A DNA stretch of 44,093 nt from Janibacter limosus NBRC 16128 (GTDB lineage: Bacteria > Actinomycetota > Actinomycetes > Actinomycetales > Dermatophilaceae), in assembly GCF_001570985.1 (NCBI RefSeq), contig NZ_BCSS01000028.1:1-44093 (forward strand), written 5' to 3'. Both the position numbers and the translations under genes were made by a program. Below, in pieces: positions 34,740-43,376 of this stretch (positions within the stretch are counted from its first letter, which is position 1; each line of letters begins with the position of its first letter). The notes beneath the pieces were generated by a model. It ran no database searches. It had not been told where the DNA came from and saw only the letters and a program-made list of their open reading frames with translations.

Positions 34740-35174
34740 ATGAGTGCAGGACACGTCGATCCGAGCAGGGAGGCCTTCGACCAGTTCAAGTCCCTCCCCC
34801 GCGATGAGGCGATCCAGATGCTCAACCTCATCCGCTACCGCGAGATGGCCGACTATCCCGAGGGGCACGAGAACGCCGACCGGGGTTGGAGCGGGGCGCA
34901 GGCGTACCGGGAGTACAGCCGCACCACCACCCCGGTGCTCGAGCGGGTCGGCGGACGCGTCACTTGGAGCGGACGGCCACAGGTCACCCTCACCGGCCCT
35001 GCGGAGGAACGGTGGGATGCCGGGTTCGTCGTCGAGTACCCCTCCGCCGCGGCGTTCTTGAGCATGGTCACCGACGAGGAGTACCAGCAGGCCGTCATCA
35101 ACCGCACCGCGGCCGTGGCGGACAGTCGCCTCATCCGCTTCGGCGTCCGTGAGGACGGCCCGGGCCTGCCCTGA
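34740..35174 (+). CDS. DUF1330-family protein
   Basis: The 144-residue protein has the DUF1330 ferredoxin-like pattern: MLNLIRYRE strand, AYREYSRTTTPVLERVGGRVTWSG, WDAGFVVEYPSAAAFLSMVTDEEYQQA, and a closing strand with RLIRFGV. Family members are small alpha-beta barrels of uncertain role, some linked to degradation pathways. AAGGAG lies seven bases upstream of ATG 34740. It follows the dehydrogenase pair after 22 bases and is the last gene of that operon before a strong terminator. Confidence 0.85.
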   Translation: MSAGHVDPSREAFDQFKSLPRDEAIQMLNLIRYREMADYPEGHENADRGWSGAQAYREYSRTTTPVLERVGGRVTWSGRPQVTLTGPAEERWDAGFVVEYPSAAAFLSMVTDEEYQQAVINRTAAVADSRLIRFGVREDGPGLP

Positions 35175-35197
35175 GCCCACCTTGACGAACGCGGCGC

Positions 35198-35230
35198 GGC
35201 GTCCTCCCCCGCGGTGCGGGGGAGGACGCC
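35198..35230. terminator. Strong hairpin terminator between DUF1330 gene and clpB
   Basis: GGCGTCCTCCCCCGC (35198-35212) pairs perfectly with GCGGGGGAGGACGCC (35216-35230), a 15-bp stem with a three-base loop between convergent genes. It has no U tract but is by far the most stable short hairpin in the window. Confidence 0.88.
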
Positions 35231-35245
35231 GTGGTGCGGTGGCCC

Positions 35246-37813
35246 TCAACGAACGGCGAGGCCGCCCCCTTCGACATCGACGTCCACGACGACCGTCGTA
35301 CCGTCCCGCACGTCGCCGGACAGCAGGCCTGTGGCCAGCCGGTCACCGATCTCCTTCTGCACCAGGCGGCGCAGCGGTCGGGCACCGTAGGCCGGGTCGT
35401 AGCCGGTGTCGGCCAGCCACTGTCGAGCGGCCGGCGTGACCTCGAGGTCGATCCGGCGGTCGGCCAGTCGGCTACCGAGCTCGCGCACCTGCAGCTCGAC
35501 GATGTGGCCGAGCTCGTCACGGCTGAGCGCGTCGAAGATGACGATCTCGTCCAACCGGTTGAGGAACTCCGGCTTGAAGGCCTGGCGCACGACCCCCATG
35601 ACCGACTCGCGGCGAGCCTCCGCCTCGATCAGCGGGTCCGTGAGGAACTGGCTGCCGAGGTTGGAGGTCATCACGAGGATGACATTGCGGAAGTCGACCG
35701 TGCGGCCCTGACCGTCGGTCAGGCGACCATCGTCGAGGACCTGCAGCAGGATGTCGAAGGTCTCCGGGTGTGCCTTCTCCACCTCGTCGAGCAGGACGAC
35801 CGAGTACGGCCGACGGCGCACGGCCTCGGTGAGCTGACCGCCCTCCTCGTAACCGACATAGCCCGGAGGCGCACCGATGAGGCGCGCGACCGCGTGCCGC
35901 TCGGCGTACTCCGACATGTCGATGCGCACCATCGCCTTCTCGTCGTCGAAGAGGAAGTCGGCCAGGGACTTGGCCAGCTCCGTCTTGCCGACACCGGTGG
36001 GCCCGAGGAAGAGGAAGGAGCCCGTCGGCCGGTTGGGGTCGGCGATGCCGGCCCGCGAGCGGCGCACCGCGTCGGAGACCGCACGCACGGCGTCGGTCTG
36101 ACCGATGAGACGCGAGCCGATGATCGACTCCATGCTCAGCAGCTTTTCGGACTCGCCCTGCAGCAGACGCCCGGCGGGGATGCCGGTCCACGCCGAGATG
36201 ACCTCGGCGATGTCGTCGGCACCGACGCGCTCCTTGACCATCAGGTCGGTGTCGTCGCGGGCCGCCTCGGCCTCGCTGGCCTGCGCCAGCTGACCCTCAA
36301 GCGTCGGGATCTCGCCGTAGAGCAGGCGCGAGGCGCCCTCGTAGTCACCGTCGCGCTGCAGTCGATCGGCCTGCGTGCGCAGGTCGTCCAGCCGAGCCTT
36401 GAGGTCACCGACCGCGTTGAGGCCCGTCTTCTCCGACTCCCAGCGGGCGGTGAGGCCGGCCAGCTCCTCGGACTTGTCCGCGAGGTCCTTGCGCAGCCGC
36501 TCCAGCCGGTCCCTGGAGGCGTCGTCGGTCTCCCGAGCCAGGTGCAGCTCCTCCATCTTGAGCCGGTCGACGGCGCGCTGCAGCTCGTCGATCTCGACGG
36601 GGCTGGAGTCGATCTCCATCCGCAGACGCGACGCGGCCTCGTCGACCAGGTCGATCGCCTTGTCGGGCAGCTGACGCCCGGTGATGTAGCGGTCCGACAG
36701 GGACGCGGCAGCCACGAGCGCGGAGTCCTCGATGGCCACCTTGTGGTGGGCCTCGTAGCGCTCCTTGAGCCCGCGCAGGATCGCGATCGAGTCCTCGACG
36801 CTCGGCTCACCGACGAAGACTTGCTGGAAACGACGCTCCAGCGCCGGGTCCTTCTCGATGTGCTCGCGGAACTCGTCGAGCGTCGTCGCGCCGACCAGCC
36901 GCAGCTCACCGCGGGCGAGCATCGGCTTGAGCATGTTGCCGGCGTCCATCGCGCCCTCACCGGAGGCACCCGCACCCACGACGGTGTGGAGCTCGTCGAT
37001 GAAGGTGACGACCTCCCCTTCGCTGGACTTGATCTCCTCGAGGACCGCCTTGAGACGCTCCTCGAACTCGCCGCGGTACTTGGCCCCGGCGACCATCGCC
37101 CCGAGGTCGAGGCTCACGAGGCGCTTGCCGCGCAGTGACTCCGGCACGTCGCCGGAGACGATCCGCTGGGCCAGGCCCTCGACGACGGCGGTCTTGCCGA
37201 CGCCGGGCTCGCCGATGAGGACGGGGTTGTTCTTGGTCCGGCGCGAGAGCACCTGGACGACTCGACGGATCTCGGCATCGCGGCCGATGACCGGGTCGAG
37301 CTTGCCGTCGCGGGCCATCGCGGTGAGGTCGGTGCCGTACTGCTCCAGGGCCTCGCCCCCCTCGGCCGGGGTCTCCGAGGTGACCTTGCGGCCGGCCCGC
37401 AGCTCCTCGACCTTGGTCTCCATGTCAGTGGCTCCGCGCTTCTCGACGGCGGCGAGGTGGCCGGTCTCGGCGAGGGCCAGCAGGAGCAGGTCGAGGGCGA
37501 GGAAGTCGTCCCCCTTGGACCGCATGAGCGTGTCCGCCTGCTGGAGGACGGCGAGCAGCTCACGGCCGAGCGTTGGGGGCTGCGCCGCACCGCTCGTGGT
37601 GGGCTGGGACGCGACCTGCGCGTCCGCCTGGGCGAGGACGTGCGGCGCCCCCGTCCCGGCGGCCTGCAGCAGCGTGTCGCACTGCGGGGTGTCGAGCTGC
37701 ACGAGGGCGCTCACGAGGTGCGCCGGAGTGACCTCGGGGTGGCCCTGGGTCTGGGCGGAACGCTGGGCCAGGGCAAGCGCCTCGGCCACCTTGGTGGTGG
37801 GCTTGAAGTCCAT
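35246..37813 (-). CDS. clpB: ATP-dependent disaggregase ClpB
   Basis: The 855-residue AAA+ chaperone resolves aggregated proteins with DnaK. Its N-domain covers about 1-145. AAA-1 has Walker A GEPGVGKT near 201 and Walker B FIDELHT near 270. The coiled-coil middle domain is about 400-520 ([17 protein letters not shown]). AAA-2 has GPTGVGKTE near 603, the pore loop GYVGYEEGG and [11 protein letters not shown]. Full length for the family. AAGGAG lies four bases before ATG 37813. The upstream region has a HAIR dyad, so HspR should repress it in the absence of heat stress. Confidence 0.97.
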   Translation of the reverse strand: MDFKPTTKVAEALALAQRSAQTQGHPEVTPAHLVSALVQLDTPQCDTLLQAAGTGAPHVLAQADAQVASQPTTSGAAQPPTLGRELLAVLQQADTLMRSKGDDFLALDLLLLALAETGHLAAVEKRGATDMETKVEELRAGRKVTSETPAEGGEALEQYGTDLTAMARDGKLDPVIGRDAEIRRVVQVLSRRTKNNPVLIGEPGVGKTAVVEGLAQRIVSGDVPESLRGKRLVSLDLGAMVAGAKYRGEFEERLKAVLEEIKSSEGEVVTFIDELHTVVGAGASGEGAMDAGNMLKPMLARGELRLVGATTLDEFREHIEKDPALERRFQQVFVGEPSVEDSIAILRGLKERYEAHHKVAIEDSALVAAASLSDRYITGRQLPDKAIDLVDEAASRLRMEIDSSPVEIDELQRAVDRLKMEELHLARETDDASRDRLERLRKDLADKSEELAGLTARWESEKTGLNAVGDLKARLDDLRTQADRLQRDGDYEGASRLLYGEIPTLEGQLAQASEAEAARDDTDLMVKERVGADDIAEVISAWTGIPAGRLLQGESEKLLSMESIIGSRLIGQTDAVRAVSDAVRRSRAGIADPNRPTGSFLFLGPTGVGKTELAKSLADFLFDDEKAMVRIDMSEYAERHAVARLIGAPPGYVGYEEGGQLTEAVRRRPYSVVLLDEVEKAHPETFDILLQVLDDGRLTDGQGRTVDFRNVILVMTSNLGSQFLTDPLIEAEARRESVMGVVRQAFKPEFLNRLDEIVIFDALSRDELGHIVELQVRELGSRLADRRIDLEVTPAARQWLADTGYDPAYGARPLRRLVQKEIGDRLATGLLSGDVRDGTTVVVDVDVEGGGLAVR

Positions 37814-37830
37814 GGGTCTCCTTCGCGACT

Positions 37831-37848
37831 GACAACGGGTTCGTTGTC
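37831..37848. promoter_or_regulatory. Hairpin GACAACG-N4-CGTTGTC in the clpB leader
   Basis: A perfect 7-bp stem with a four-base loop sits 18 bases before the clpB ATG and just upstream of its ribosome-binding site. It could be a second operator or an RNA structure in the leader. Confidence 0.5.
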
Positions 37849-37866
37849 CGGTCCAACCGCGTCAGA

Positions 37867-37887
37867 GTTGAGTGTATTCCGCTCAAC
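37867..37887. promoter_or_regulatory. HAIR element (HspR operator) upstream of clpB
   Basis: GTTGAGT-N7-GCTCAAC closely follows the HAIR consensus CTTGAGT-N7-ACTCAAG, with the TTGAG/CTCAA cores intact. It is 54 bases from the clpB start, where HspR control is well known in actinobacteria. Confidence 0.82.
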
Positions 37888-37909
37888 CCTGGGGAGTCGT
37901 GGCGTCGGG

Positions 37910-39409
37910 TCAGCAGCTCGAGGTGATGTCGCTCAGCTCGTCCTCGTTGGTCGTGGTCGAGCTCGACGTGGGCGGCGTCGTCGTGCTGGAGGTCGTCTTC
38001 TTCGACGTCGAGGAACTCGTGCTGGGCGTCGGCTCGGGCGGGTGGATCGCGTCGTCGACCATCGCGTGGATCTTGGCGTAGTCAGGCCGGTTGACGTTGA
38101 TGTTGTTGTTGGTCAGCGGCAGCGACTTGATGGTGCCGCCCTCCTGGATGCGCAGGACCAACTCGGCCCAGGCCTTGAGGTCCTGCTGCGGGATGTCGAC
38201 GGTGACATTGTCCTGCAGGGTCTTGGCCAGCGCCGGGTAGCGCACGAGCATCGAGGTGGGGTTGACCTGGTTGAGCAGCGCTCCGACCATGCACCGCTGC
38301 CGCCGCATCCGGGAGAAGTCGCCGTCCTGGGAGTCGGCGCGGGAGCGCGAGTACCAGAGGGCGTGATACCCGTCGAGCTCCTGGACCCCCGGCTCGATGT
38401 AGCCGGTGGTGCCGACGACGACGCCGCCTTCGATCTTGCAGCCGATGCAAACCCGCTTCTTGACGTCGACCGTCACCCCGCCCATCGCGTCGACGAGCTG
38501 GGTGAAGCCCTCGAGGTTGATGACGGTCGTGTAGTCGATGTGCAGCCCGAGGATCTGCGATGCCGCGTCCTTGGTCGCGACGAGCCCCGGGTTGACGTCG
38601 GGCGGAAAGAGGTCGGCGTTGTCCCGACCCAGGGTCCAGACGTACTCCATGAGGCACTCGTCGCCGCAGTTGTAGCCGTCGGGGTACTTCTGCGACAGCG
38701 GGTTGTCGGCGGAGAAGGGGATGTTCTGCAGGTTGCGCGGGATCCCGAAGAGGACCGTCTCCCCGGTCTGGGTGTCGATGCTGGCGACCATGAGCGAGTC
38801 GGGTCGGATGCCGTCCCGGTCCGCGCCTGCGTCGGAGCCCACGAGCATGATGTTGACCCGGTCGGTGCCGGCCCACGGGTCCTCACCCTCGCCCGGCGCG
38901 GTGGCGCCGTCCGGGCGGAACTGGTCGAAGACGCTGCCGATGAGCGAGCGCTGGATGACGGCGTAGCGCACCGACTGCGCAGCCGGCGCGAAGACCAGCA
39001 GCGCAGCCAACGCGGCGAAGACCACCATCGCGATCTTGGGTCGGCCGCTCGTCCCCTCGGGCAGGTTGTCCCGGGCGGTCGCGATGACGCCCCAGATCCA
39101 CACGATCGCCCCGATGACGACGACCGGGATGAGGATCATCAGGGCCCGGCGGCTCACGCCGACGCTGATGGCCGAGGAGGTCAGTCCCTTCGCCAGTGCA
39201 TAGCCGAGGACAGCCAGGACGGTCAGGACGAAGCCACCGAGGATGATCGAGCCGGTCCGGCGCCGGCTCGGGATGAGCCCCAGCCCGGGCATCAGCGTGC
39301 TGGCTGCCGTCAGGGCGTAGTAGCGACGGCTCTGGCGCGCCTTGCGGCGGGAGTTGAGTCCGCGCTCGCCGAGGCCACGCGGGCGCTCAGGGGTCTCGCT
39401 CTGGGCCAC
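37910..39409 (-). CDS. LytR-CpsA-Psr (LCP) family cell-wall glycopolymer ligase
   Basis: The 499-residue membrane protein should attach a glycopolymer to peptidoglycan outside the cell. Three or four membrane segments fill about 30-165. The LCP domain follows: NIMLVGSDAGADRDGIRPDS, SIDTQTGETVLFGIPRNLQ with the phosphate-binding Arg, DAMGGVTVDVKK, and LDGYHALWYSRSR...DFSRMRRQR. The C-terminus is a Ser/Thr-rich tail (STSSSTSKKTTSSTTTPP...) ending in Cys. GTG 39409 is chosen with GGAAG nine bases upstream; TTG 39418 is an alternative. A GTGAC direct repeat upstream may be an MtrA site. Confidence 0.92.
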   Translation of the reverse strand: MAQSETPERPRGLGERGLNSRRKARQSRRYYALTAASTLMPGLGLIPSRRRTGSIILGGFVLTVLAVLGYALAKGLTSSAISVGVSRRALMILIPVVVIGAIVWIWGVIATARDNLPEGTSGRPKIAMVVFAALAALLVFAPAAQSVRYAVIQRSLIGSVFDQFRPDGATAPGEGEDPWAGTDRVNIMLVGSDAGADRDGIRPDSLMVASIDTQTGETVLFGIPRNLQNIPFSADNPLSQKYPDGYNCGDECLMEYVWTLGRDNADLFPPDVNPGLVATKDAASQILGLHIDYTTVINLEGFTQLVDAMGGVTVDVKKRVCIGCKIEGGVVVGTTGYIEPGVQELDGYHALWYSRSRADSQDGDFSRMRRQRCMVGALLNQVNPTSMLVRYPALAKTLQDNVTVDIPQQDLKAWAELVLRIQEGGTIKSLPLTNNNINVNRPDYAKIHAMVDDAIHPPEPTPSTSSSTSKKTTSSTTTPPTSSSTTTNEDELSDITSSC

Positions 39410-39480
39410 AGGTGCCAACTTCCGATCTCGGGTACCCGTGGACGGACGGTGGCATCCCTGGGCTCTTTGTTCACGACATC

Positions 39481-39496
39481 GTGACACAAAAGTGAC
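39481..39496. promoter_or_regulatory. Possible MtrA box (GTGAC-N6-GTGAC)
   Basis: Two GTGAC half-sites repeat with an 11-base period, like MtrA direct repeats (GTNAC-N6-GTNAC). It lies about 72 bases upstream of the LCP gene, a plausible cell-wall target. Half-sites this short occur by chance. Confidence 0.35.
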
Positions 39497-39547
39497 CCTC
39501 CTCCACAAACTGTCGAAGGGGCCCGCCGCCCCGTGCCATCTCGTGGC

Positions 39548-39814
39548 TCAGGGCCTCGGTTCCGGGTCGTACCAGCCGTCGTGCTCCTCGGCGAGCGCGG
39601 CAAAGCGCTCCCGCAGACCGTGGGCCACGGCACCTGACTCGTCGGCGACCATCGCCTCACGCACGTGGACGGCCCAGTCGTGGTCGTCGCTGTCGTCCTC
39701 GCCGGCCAACGCCTCCCGGACGACACGGACCTGCGTGAAGCCCTCGTCGCGGAGGTCGTCAGCGATGCGGTCAGCGTCGTCACGGTCGGGGAAAACCATC
39801 AGGTGCTCGGACAT
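39548..39814 (-). CDS. RraB-like small acidic protein
   Basis: The 88-residue protein (MSEHLMVFPDRDDADRIADD...) has the alpha/beta start with an acidic helix, EGFTQVRVVREA, and a DDSDDHDWAVHVREAM segment that recalls RraB-type ribonuclease E inhibitors. It has 17 or so acidic residues. Because actinobacteria often have an RNase E/G, regulation of RNA decay is conceivable, but family assignment is by pattern only and a stand-alone ferredoxin-like protein is equally possible. It sits between the LCP gene and a divergent SRPBCC gene. Confidence 0.6.
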   Translation of the reverse strand: MSEHLMVFPDRDDADRIADDLRDEGFTQVRVVREALAGEDDSDDHDWAVHVREAMVADESGAVAHGLRERFAALAEEHDGWYDPEPRP

Positions 39815-39877
39815 GTCGCCAGCCTGTCACGGCGACGGGGGTGGACAACAGCCGTGAGGCGTGGTGTCGTCGAAGGC

Positions 39878-40342
39878 ATGGCACAGGAACACACAGTCAC
39901 TGTCCAGCGCACCATCGACGCGTCCGCCAAGGACGTCTTCGAGGTGCTCACCAATCCCGAGCGGCACGCCGAGCTCGACGGGTCCGGGTTCGTCCGATCG
40001 GACGAGAAGAGCGACCGCATCCAAGCGGTCGGCGATGTCTTCACGATGAACATGACCGGCGACCACATGGGCGGCGAGTACCAGACGGACAACCACGTCA
40101 CGGCCTTCGACCCCAACAAGATGGTCGGGTGGAAGACGGCACCCGCTGGTACCGAGCCCCCCGGGTGGGAGTGGCTGTGGGAGCTCGAGCCGCAGGGCTC
40201 CGACAGCACCCTCGTCACGCACACCTACGACTGGAGCGGCGTCACCGACAAGGCCCTCCTCGACAAGATCGGCTTCCCGCTCGTCACGCAGGACCAACTC
40301 GAGGAGACGCTGGGTCGGCTCGCAGCGGCCGTGAGCAGCTGA
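39878..40342 (+). CDS. SRPBCC-family protein
   Basis: The 154-residue protein has the START/Bet v1-like layout: TVTVQRTIDASAKDVFEVLTNPERHAELDGSG (first strand, helix pair), FTMNMTGDHMGGEYQTDNHV, WEWLWELEPQGSDSTLVTHTYDWSG, and a long C-terminal helix (TQDQLEETLGRLAAAV). Such proteins bind a hydrophobic ligand in a cavity; the ligand is unknown. ATG 39878 lacks a well-spaced Shine-Dalgarno sequence. It precedes the cysteine desulfurase-like gene by 49 bases on the same strand. Confidence 0.87.
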   Translation: MAQEHTVTVQRTIDASAKDVFEVLTNPERHAELDGSGFVRSDEKSDRIQAVGDVFTMNMTGDHMGGEYQTDNHVTAFDPNKMVGWKTAPAGTEPPGWEWLWELEPQGSDSTLVTHTYDWSGVTDKALLDKIGFPLVTQDQLEETLGRLAAAVSS

Positions 40343-40379
40343 CGCGACGCGCTTCCTCCCGCGCGGCGGCGTCACCCGG

Positions 40380-40385
40380 CATGAT
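40380..40385 (+). promoter_or_regulatory. Leaderless-type -10 CATGAT for the desulfurase-like gene
   Basis: CATGAT ends six bases before ATG 40392. Confidence 0.45.
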
Positions 40386-40391
40386 CGACAC

Positions 40392-41597
40392 ATGCCACTC
40401 GACGTCGCCGCGCTCCGCTCCCGCTTTCCCTCGCTGACCTCCGGGATCGCCCACTTCGACGGGCCGGGCGGGACACAGACACCGGCCGAGGTCGGCCAGG
40501 CGATCGCCGCCACGCTCACCGGGCCCCTGTCCAACCGCGGCTCCTCGGTCGCGAGTGACCGCAACGCCGAGAGCGCAGTCGCCGGGTTTCGCTCGGCGAT
40601 CGCCGACCTGCTCGGCGCGCAGCCGAGCGGGATCGTCTACGGCCGCAGCGCCACCCAGCTCACCTACGACATCTCCCGGACGCTGGCGAAGGGGTGGGGG
40701 CCGGGTGACGAGATCGTCCTCACCGAGCTCGACCACGACTGCAATGTCCGGCCGTGGGTGCAGGCGGCGCAGGCCGTCGGTGCGACCGTCCGGTGGCTGC
40801 GGCTCGACCCCGCCAGCGCCGACCTCGACCTGAGCGACCTCGACGAGGTCGTCGGCGAACGTACCCGCCTGGTCGCCGTGACCGGCGCGTCCAACCTGCT
40901 GGGGACGATGCCGCCCGTCGCCCGGATCGCCGCACGGGCCCACGCCGTCGGCGCGCTGGTCCACGTCGACGGGGTTCACCTCACGGCCCACTCGCACATC
41001 GACATCGCCGCGATGGGCGCCGACCTCTTCGTGTGCTCGCCGTACAAGTTCTTCGGTCCGCACTGTGCGGCCCTGGCCGCTGACCCCGCGCTGCTGGAGA
41101 CACTGCACCCGGACAAGCTGCTGCCGTCGACCGATGACGTCCCGGAACGCTTCGAGCTCGGGACGCTGCCCTACGAGATCATGGCCGGCGCGACGGCCGC
41201 GGTCGACGTCATCGCGTCACTGGCCCCGGGCGAGGGCACCCGCCGGGAACGACTCGCTCTGGCGCACGCCCTCGTCCACGAGCACGAGCTCGCCCTGCGC
41301 CAGCGGATCGAAGGGGGCCTGGCCGACCTCGGCGAGCGGGTCACCCTGTACTCACGGGCGCAGCAGCGCACGCCGACCCTCTTCTTCACCTTCGCCGACC
41401 GGGACGCGCGCGAGGCCGCGGCCTACCTCGCCGAGCGCGATGTCCTCGCGCCGGCCGGCACCTTTTATGCGCACGAGCCCTTCCGCGCCCTGGCACCCGG
41501 GGTCGACCTCGGGATGCGGGTCGGCGCGGCGCCCTACACCGACGACTCGGACGTCGACCGCCTGCTGACGGGACTCACGGACTTCGTCGCTCGCTGA
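40392..41597 (+). CDS. Cysteine desulfurase-like PLP enzyme (TIGR01976-type)
   Basis: The 401-residue class V aminotransferase-fold protein has the PLP Lys219 (CSPYKFFGPH), Asp193/His196 (HVDGVHLTAH) and His115 (ELDHDCN) above the ring. The N-terminus AHFDGPGGTQTP is typical of the cysteine desulfurase-like TIGR01976 group rather than SufS/IscS. I see no active-site Cys loop equivalent to SufS Cys364 (the C-terminal third has no cysteine), so desulfurase activity is doubtful. No iron-sulfur assembly genes are adjacent. Confidence 0.88.
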   Translation: MPLDVAALRSRFPSLTSGIAHFDGPGGTQTPAEVGQAIAATLTGPLSNRGSSVASDRNAESAVAGFRSAIADLLGAQPSGIVYGRSATQLTYDISRTLAKGWGPGDEIVLTELDHDCNVRPWVQAAQAVGATVRWLRLDPASADLDLSDLDEVVGERTRLVAVTGASNLLGTMPPVARIAARAHAVGALVHVDGVHLTAHSHIDIAAMGADLFVCSPYKFFGPHCAALAADPALLETLHPDKLLPSTDDVPERFELGTLPYEIMAGATAAVDVIASLAPGEGTRRERLALAHALVHEHELALRQRIEGGLADLGERVTLYSRAQQRTPTLFFTFADRDAREAAAYLAERDVLAPAGTFYAHEPFRALAPGVDLGMRVGAAPYTDDSDVDRLLTGLTDFVAR

Positions 41598-41617
41598 CCC
41601 GTCGAGCCCAGCTGACG

Positions 41618-42184
41618 TCAGCGGGGGTCGCGGCCGGTGAGCGCCAGCACCTGGTCCTGACGTGAGGCGTCGGGGCCCAACTCGACCGCTGGGCCGCAGA
41701 CGCCGTCGCTGCGGATGGCGTCACCGAAGCCGGCGATGGCGGTCTCGGCCTGATCGAGCTCACGCTCGGAGAAGTCCACGTCGACACCGGCGGCCTGACC
41801 GATGTCCCAGCGGTGCACGATCAGGTCGAAGCCGAAGAACTGGTCGAAGGCTCCACCCACCGTGCTCGTGCCGAAGGGGGTCTCGTAGGCCCGCTCCGCC
41901 AGGGTGTCGTCGGCCAGCTGGCGAGCGACGCCCTCGGCGTGCGTGCGCCATGCGGTCGCGGGACCCAGCGCGGCAACCGTCGGCGCGGGATCGGGCAGGT
42001 CCGCGCCGGCCTTGAGGAGGAAGTCACGCTGGGTGTCGATGAGGTGCTGGACGACATCGAGCCCCGACCAGCCCTCGCACGGGCTCTCGCCCTCGAGCGC
42101 GCGAGGGTCGGTCGCGTCGATCAGGCGCATGAGCGGAGTGTTCTTGCGGTCGAAGACGGAGGCGGCATCGCGAGGAAGGGGCAT
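41618..42184 (-). CDS. TIGR03086-family DinB-like (mycothiol-dependent type) protein
   Basis: The 188-residue protein has the DinB four-helix pattern used by mycothiol-dependent maleylpyruvate isomerase: CEGWSGLDVVQHLIDTQRDFLL with a metal-type His, FDQFFGFDLIVHRWDIGQAAG with a second His, and HAEGVARQL. It is an actinobacterial family of mostly unknown reactions, probably thiol transfer. ATG 42184 is chosen because CAGGCT lies six bases upstream; the frame continues upstream without signals. It converges with the desulfurase-like gene across 20 bases. Confidence 0.85.
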   Translation of the reverse strand: MPLPRDAASVFDRKNTPLMRLIDATDPRALEGESPCEGWSGLDVVQHLIDTQRDFLLKAGADLPDPAPTVAALGPATAWRTHAEGVARQLADDTLAERAYETPFGTSTVGGAFDQFFGFDLIVHRWDIGQAAGVDVDFSERELDQAETAIAGFGDAIRSDGVCGPAVELGPDASRQDQVLALTGRDPR

Positions 42185-42324
42185 GGGGACAGCCTGCCAG
42201 CGCCCTGCGACAACCGCCACGACATTCCCCCTTCGTCCAGCGGGTGAACTCCCGACGGCGACTGGGCGAAGGGAGCGCACCACCCCTTGATCCGGCCCCC
42301 GCAGCCAGCGAGCATGACGACGAC
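42185..42324. other. Divergent gap with an inverted pair of the CCCCCTTCG word
   Basis: The 140-base gap holds CCCCCTTCG (42227-42235) and CGAAGGG (42267-42273) in inverted orientation, plus CATGAC (42313-42318) six bases before the esterase ATG. No coding frame is convincing. Confidence 0.5.
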
Positions 42325-43164
42325 ATGAGTGGGCTCTTCGTCGCCATCGGCGACTCCTTCACCGAAGGCGTGGGCGACCCGAACCTGCACTACCCCAACC
42401 AGGTTCGCGGTTGGGCGGATCGGTTGGCACGGCAGCTGGGGCGGGCCGATCCGACGTGGCGCTATGCCAACTTCGCCATCCGCAGCAAGTTCCTCGACCA
42501 GGTCGTGGTCGACCAGCTGGAGCCGGCACTCGCGCTCGGCCCGACCCACATCTCCTTCTGCGCCGGGGGCAATGACCTGCTCTCGCTGCGCGCGGATGTC
42601 GACGGCATCGCCGAGCGCTACGAGCAGGCGCTGCTGCACCTCGTGGGGTCCGGCGCGGAAGTCATCGCCTTCACGACCTTCGTCCCCCGGGCGAGCGGGC
42701 TGCTCAAGCCGTTGATCCGCAGGGTCGATGCCTTCAACGGCGCCATCCGCGACCTCGCCGTCACGCATGACGTGACCCTCGTCGACCACGACGCGATGCG
42801 CGAGTTCGACGACAAGGGCCTGTGGTCGCTCGACCGGATCCACATGGCCAGAGCCGGCCACAAGCGGATGGCTGCCGAGGTGGCCCTGGCGCTCGGCGTG
42901 CCGCACACGCTCAAGCTGAGCGACCTCGTGCCGCCCGACCGTCCCGGGTGGCGGCACGCGATGCGCACCGAGGCGCAGTTCATCCGCGACGAGGTGCTCC
43001 CGCTGGTCCGGCGGCGGCTGCGCGGCGCCTACGAAGGCGACACCACCCGCCCCAAGTGGCCCGAGCCGATCCATCCGGTCGACGGGATGAAGCGCCTGGC
43101 TGCCGAGCAGGCCGCGGTCGAGCGGCGGCTGCGTGACTGGGGCGAGGTGCTCGAGCGGGTGTGA
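42325..43164 (+). CDS. SGNH/GDSL-family esterase
   Basis: The 279-residue hydrolase shows block I AIGDSFTEGVGD with nucleophile Ser11, Gly in the second block, block III CAGGNDLL with the oxyanion Asn, and block V WSLDRIHMARAGH with the Asp-x-x-His pair. It has no signal peptide, so it acts in the cytoplasm. The C-terminal ~75 residues (RRRLRGAYEGDT... to VERRLRDW) are an Arg-rich helical extension. Natural ester substrate unknown. ATG 42325 fits a CATGAC six bases upstream. Confidence 0.92.
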   Translation: MSGLFVAIGDSFTEGVGDPNLHYPNQVRGWADRLARQLGRADPTWRYANFAIRSKFLDQVVVDQLEPALALGPTHISFCAGGNDLLSLRADVDGIAERYEQALLHLVGSGAEVIAFTTFVPRASGLLKPLIRRVDAFNGAIRDLAVTHDVTLVDHDAMREFDDKGLWSLDRIHMARAGHKRMAAEVALALGVPHTLKLSDLVPPDRPGWRHAMRTEAQFIRDEVLPLVRRRLRGAYEGDTTRPKWPEPIHPVDGMKRLAAEQAAVERRLRDWGEVLERV

Positions 43165-43178
43165 CGGGCTCCCCGTGC

Positions 43179-43376
43179 TCAGGCGCCCTCAGGCCGGAAG
43201 AGCTCCTCGATCGCGCAGCCGAAGGTCGCCGCGATGCGGAAGGCCAGCGGCAGGCTCGGGTCGAAGCGTCCCCGCTCGATGGAGATGACGGTCTGCCGCG
43301 AGACCCCGAGCTCCTCAGCCAGCCGTGCCTGCGACCAGCCCAGCTGTGCGCGGCGATCGGCGAGATCGTTGTCCAT
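43179..43376 (-). CDS. XRE-family helix-turn-helix regulator
   Basis: The 65-residue protein is almost only a HTH: DRRAQLGWSQARLAEELGVS then RQTVISIERGRFDPSLPLAF and IAATFGCAIEELF. This is the form of small repressors that accompany DUF2178-like membrane proteins. Its ATG overlaps the stop of the upstream membrane-protein gene by one base (TGATG), so both come from one message. The likely operator is the long dyad at 43820-43855. Confidence 0.92.
   Translation of the reverse strand: MDNDLADRRAQLGWSQARLAEELGVSRQTVISIERGRFDPSLPLAFRIAATFGCAIEELFRPEGA

Noticed and set aside
40392-41597. Calling the PLP enzyme IscS or SufS
   Set aside because: The active-site cysteine loop is not visible and the N-terminal pattern fits the separate desulfurase-like group.
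42227-42273. Terminator in the divergent gap 42185-42324
   Set aside because: The two opposed word copies could pair, but both flanking genes are transcribed away from this gap, so no transcript is expected to end there.
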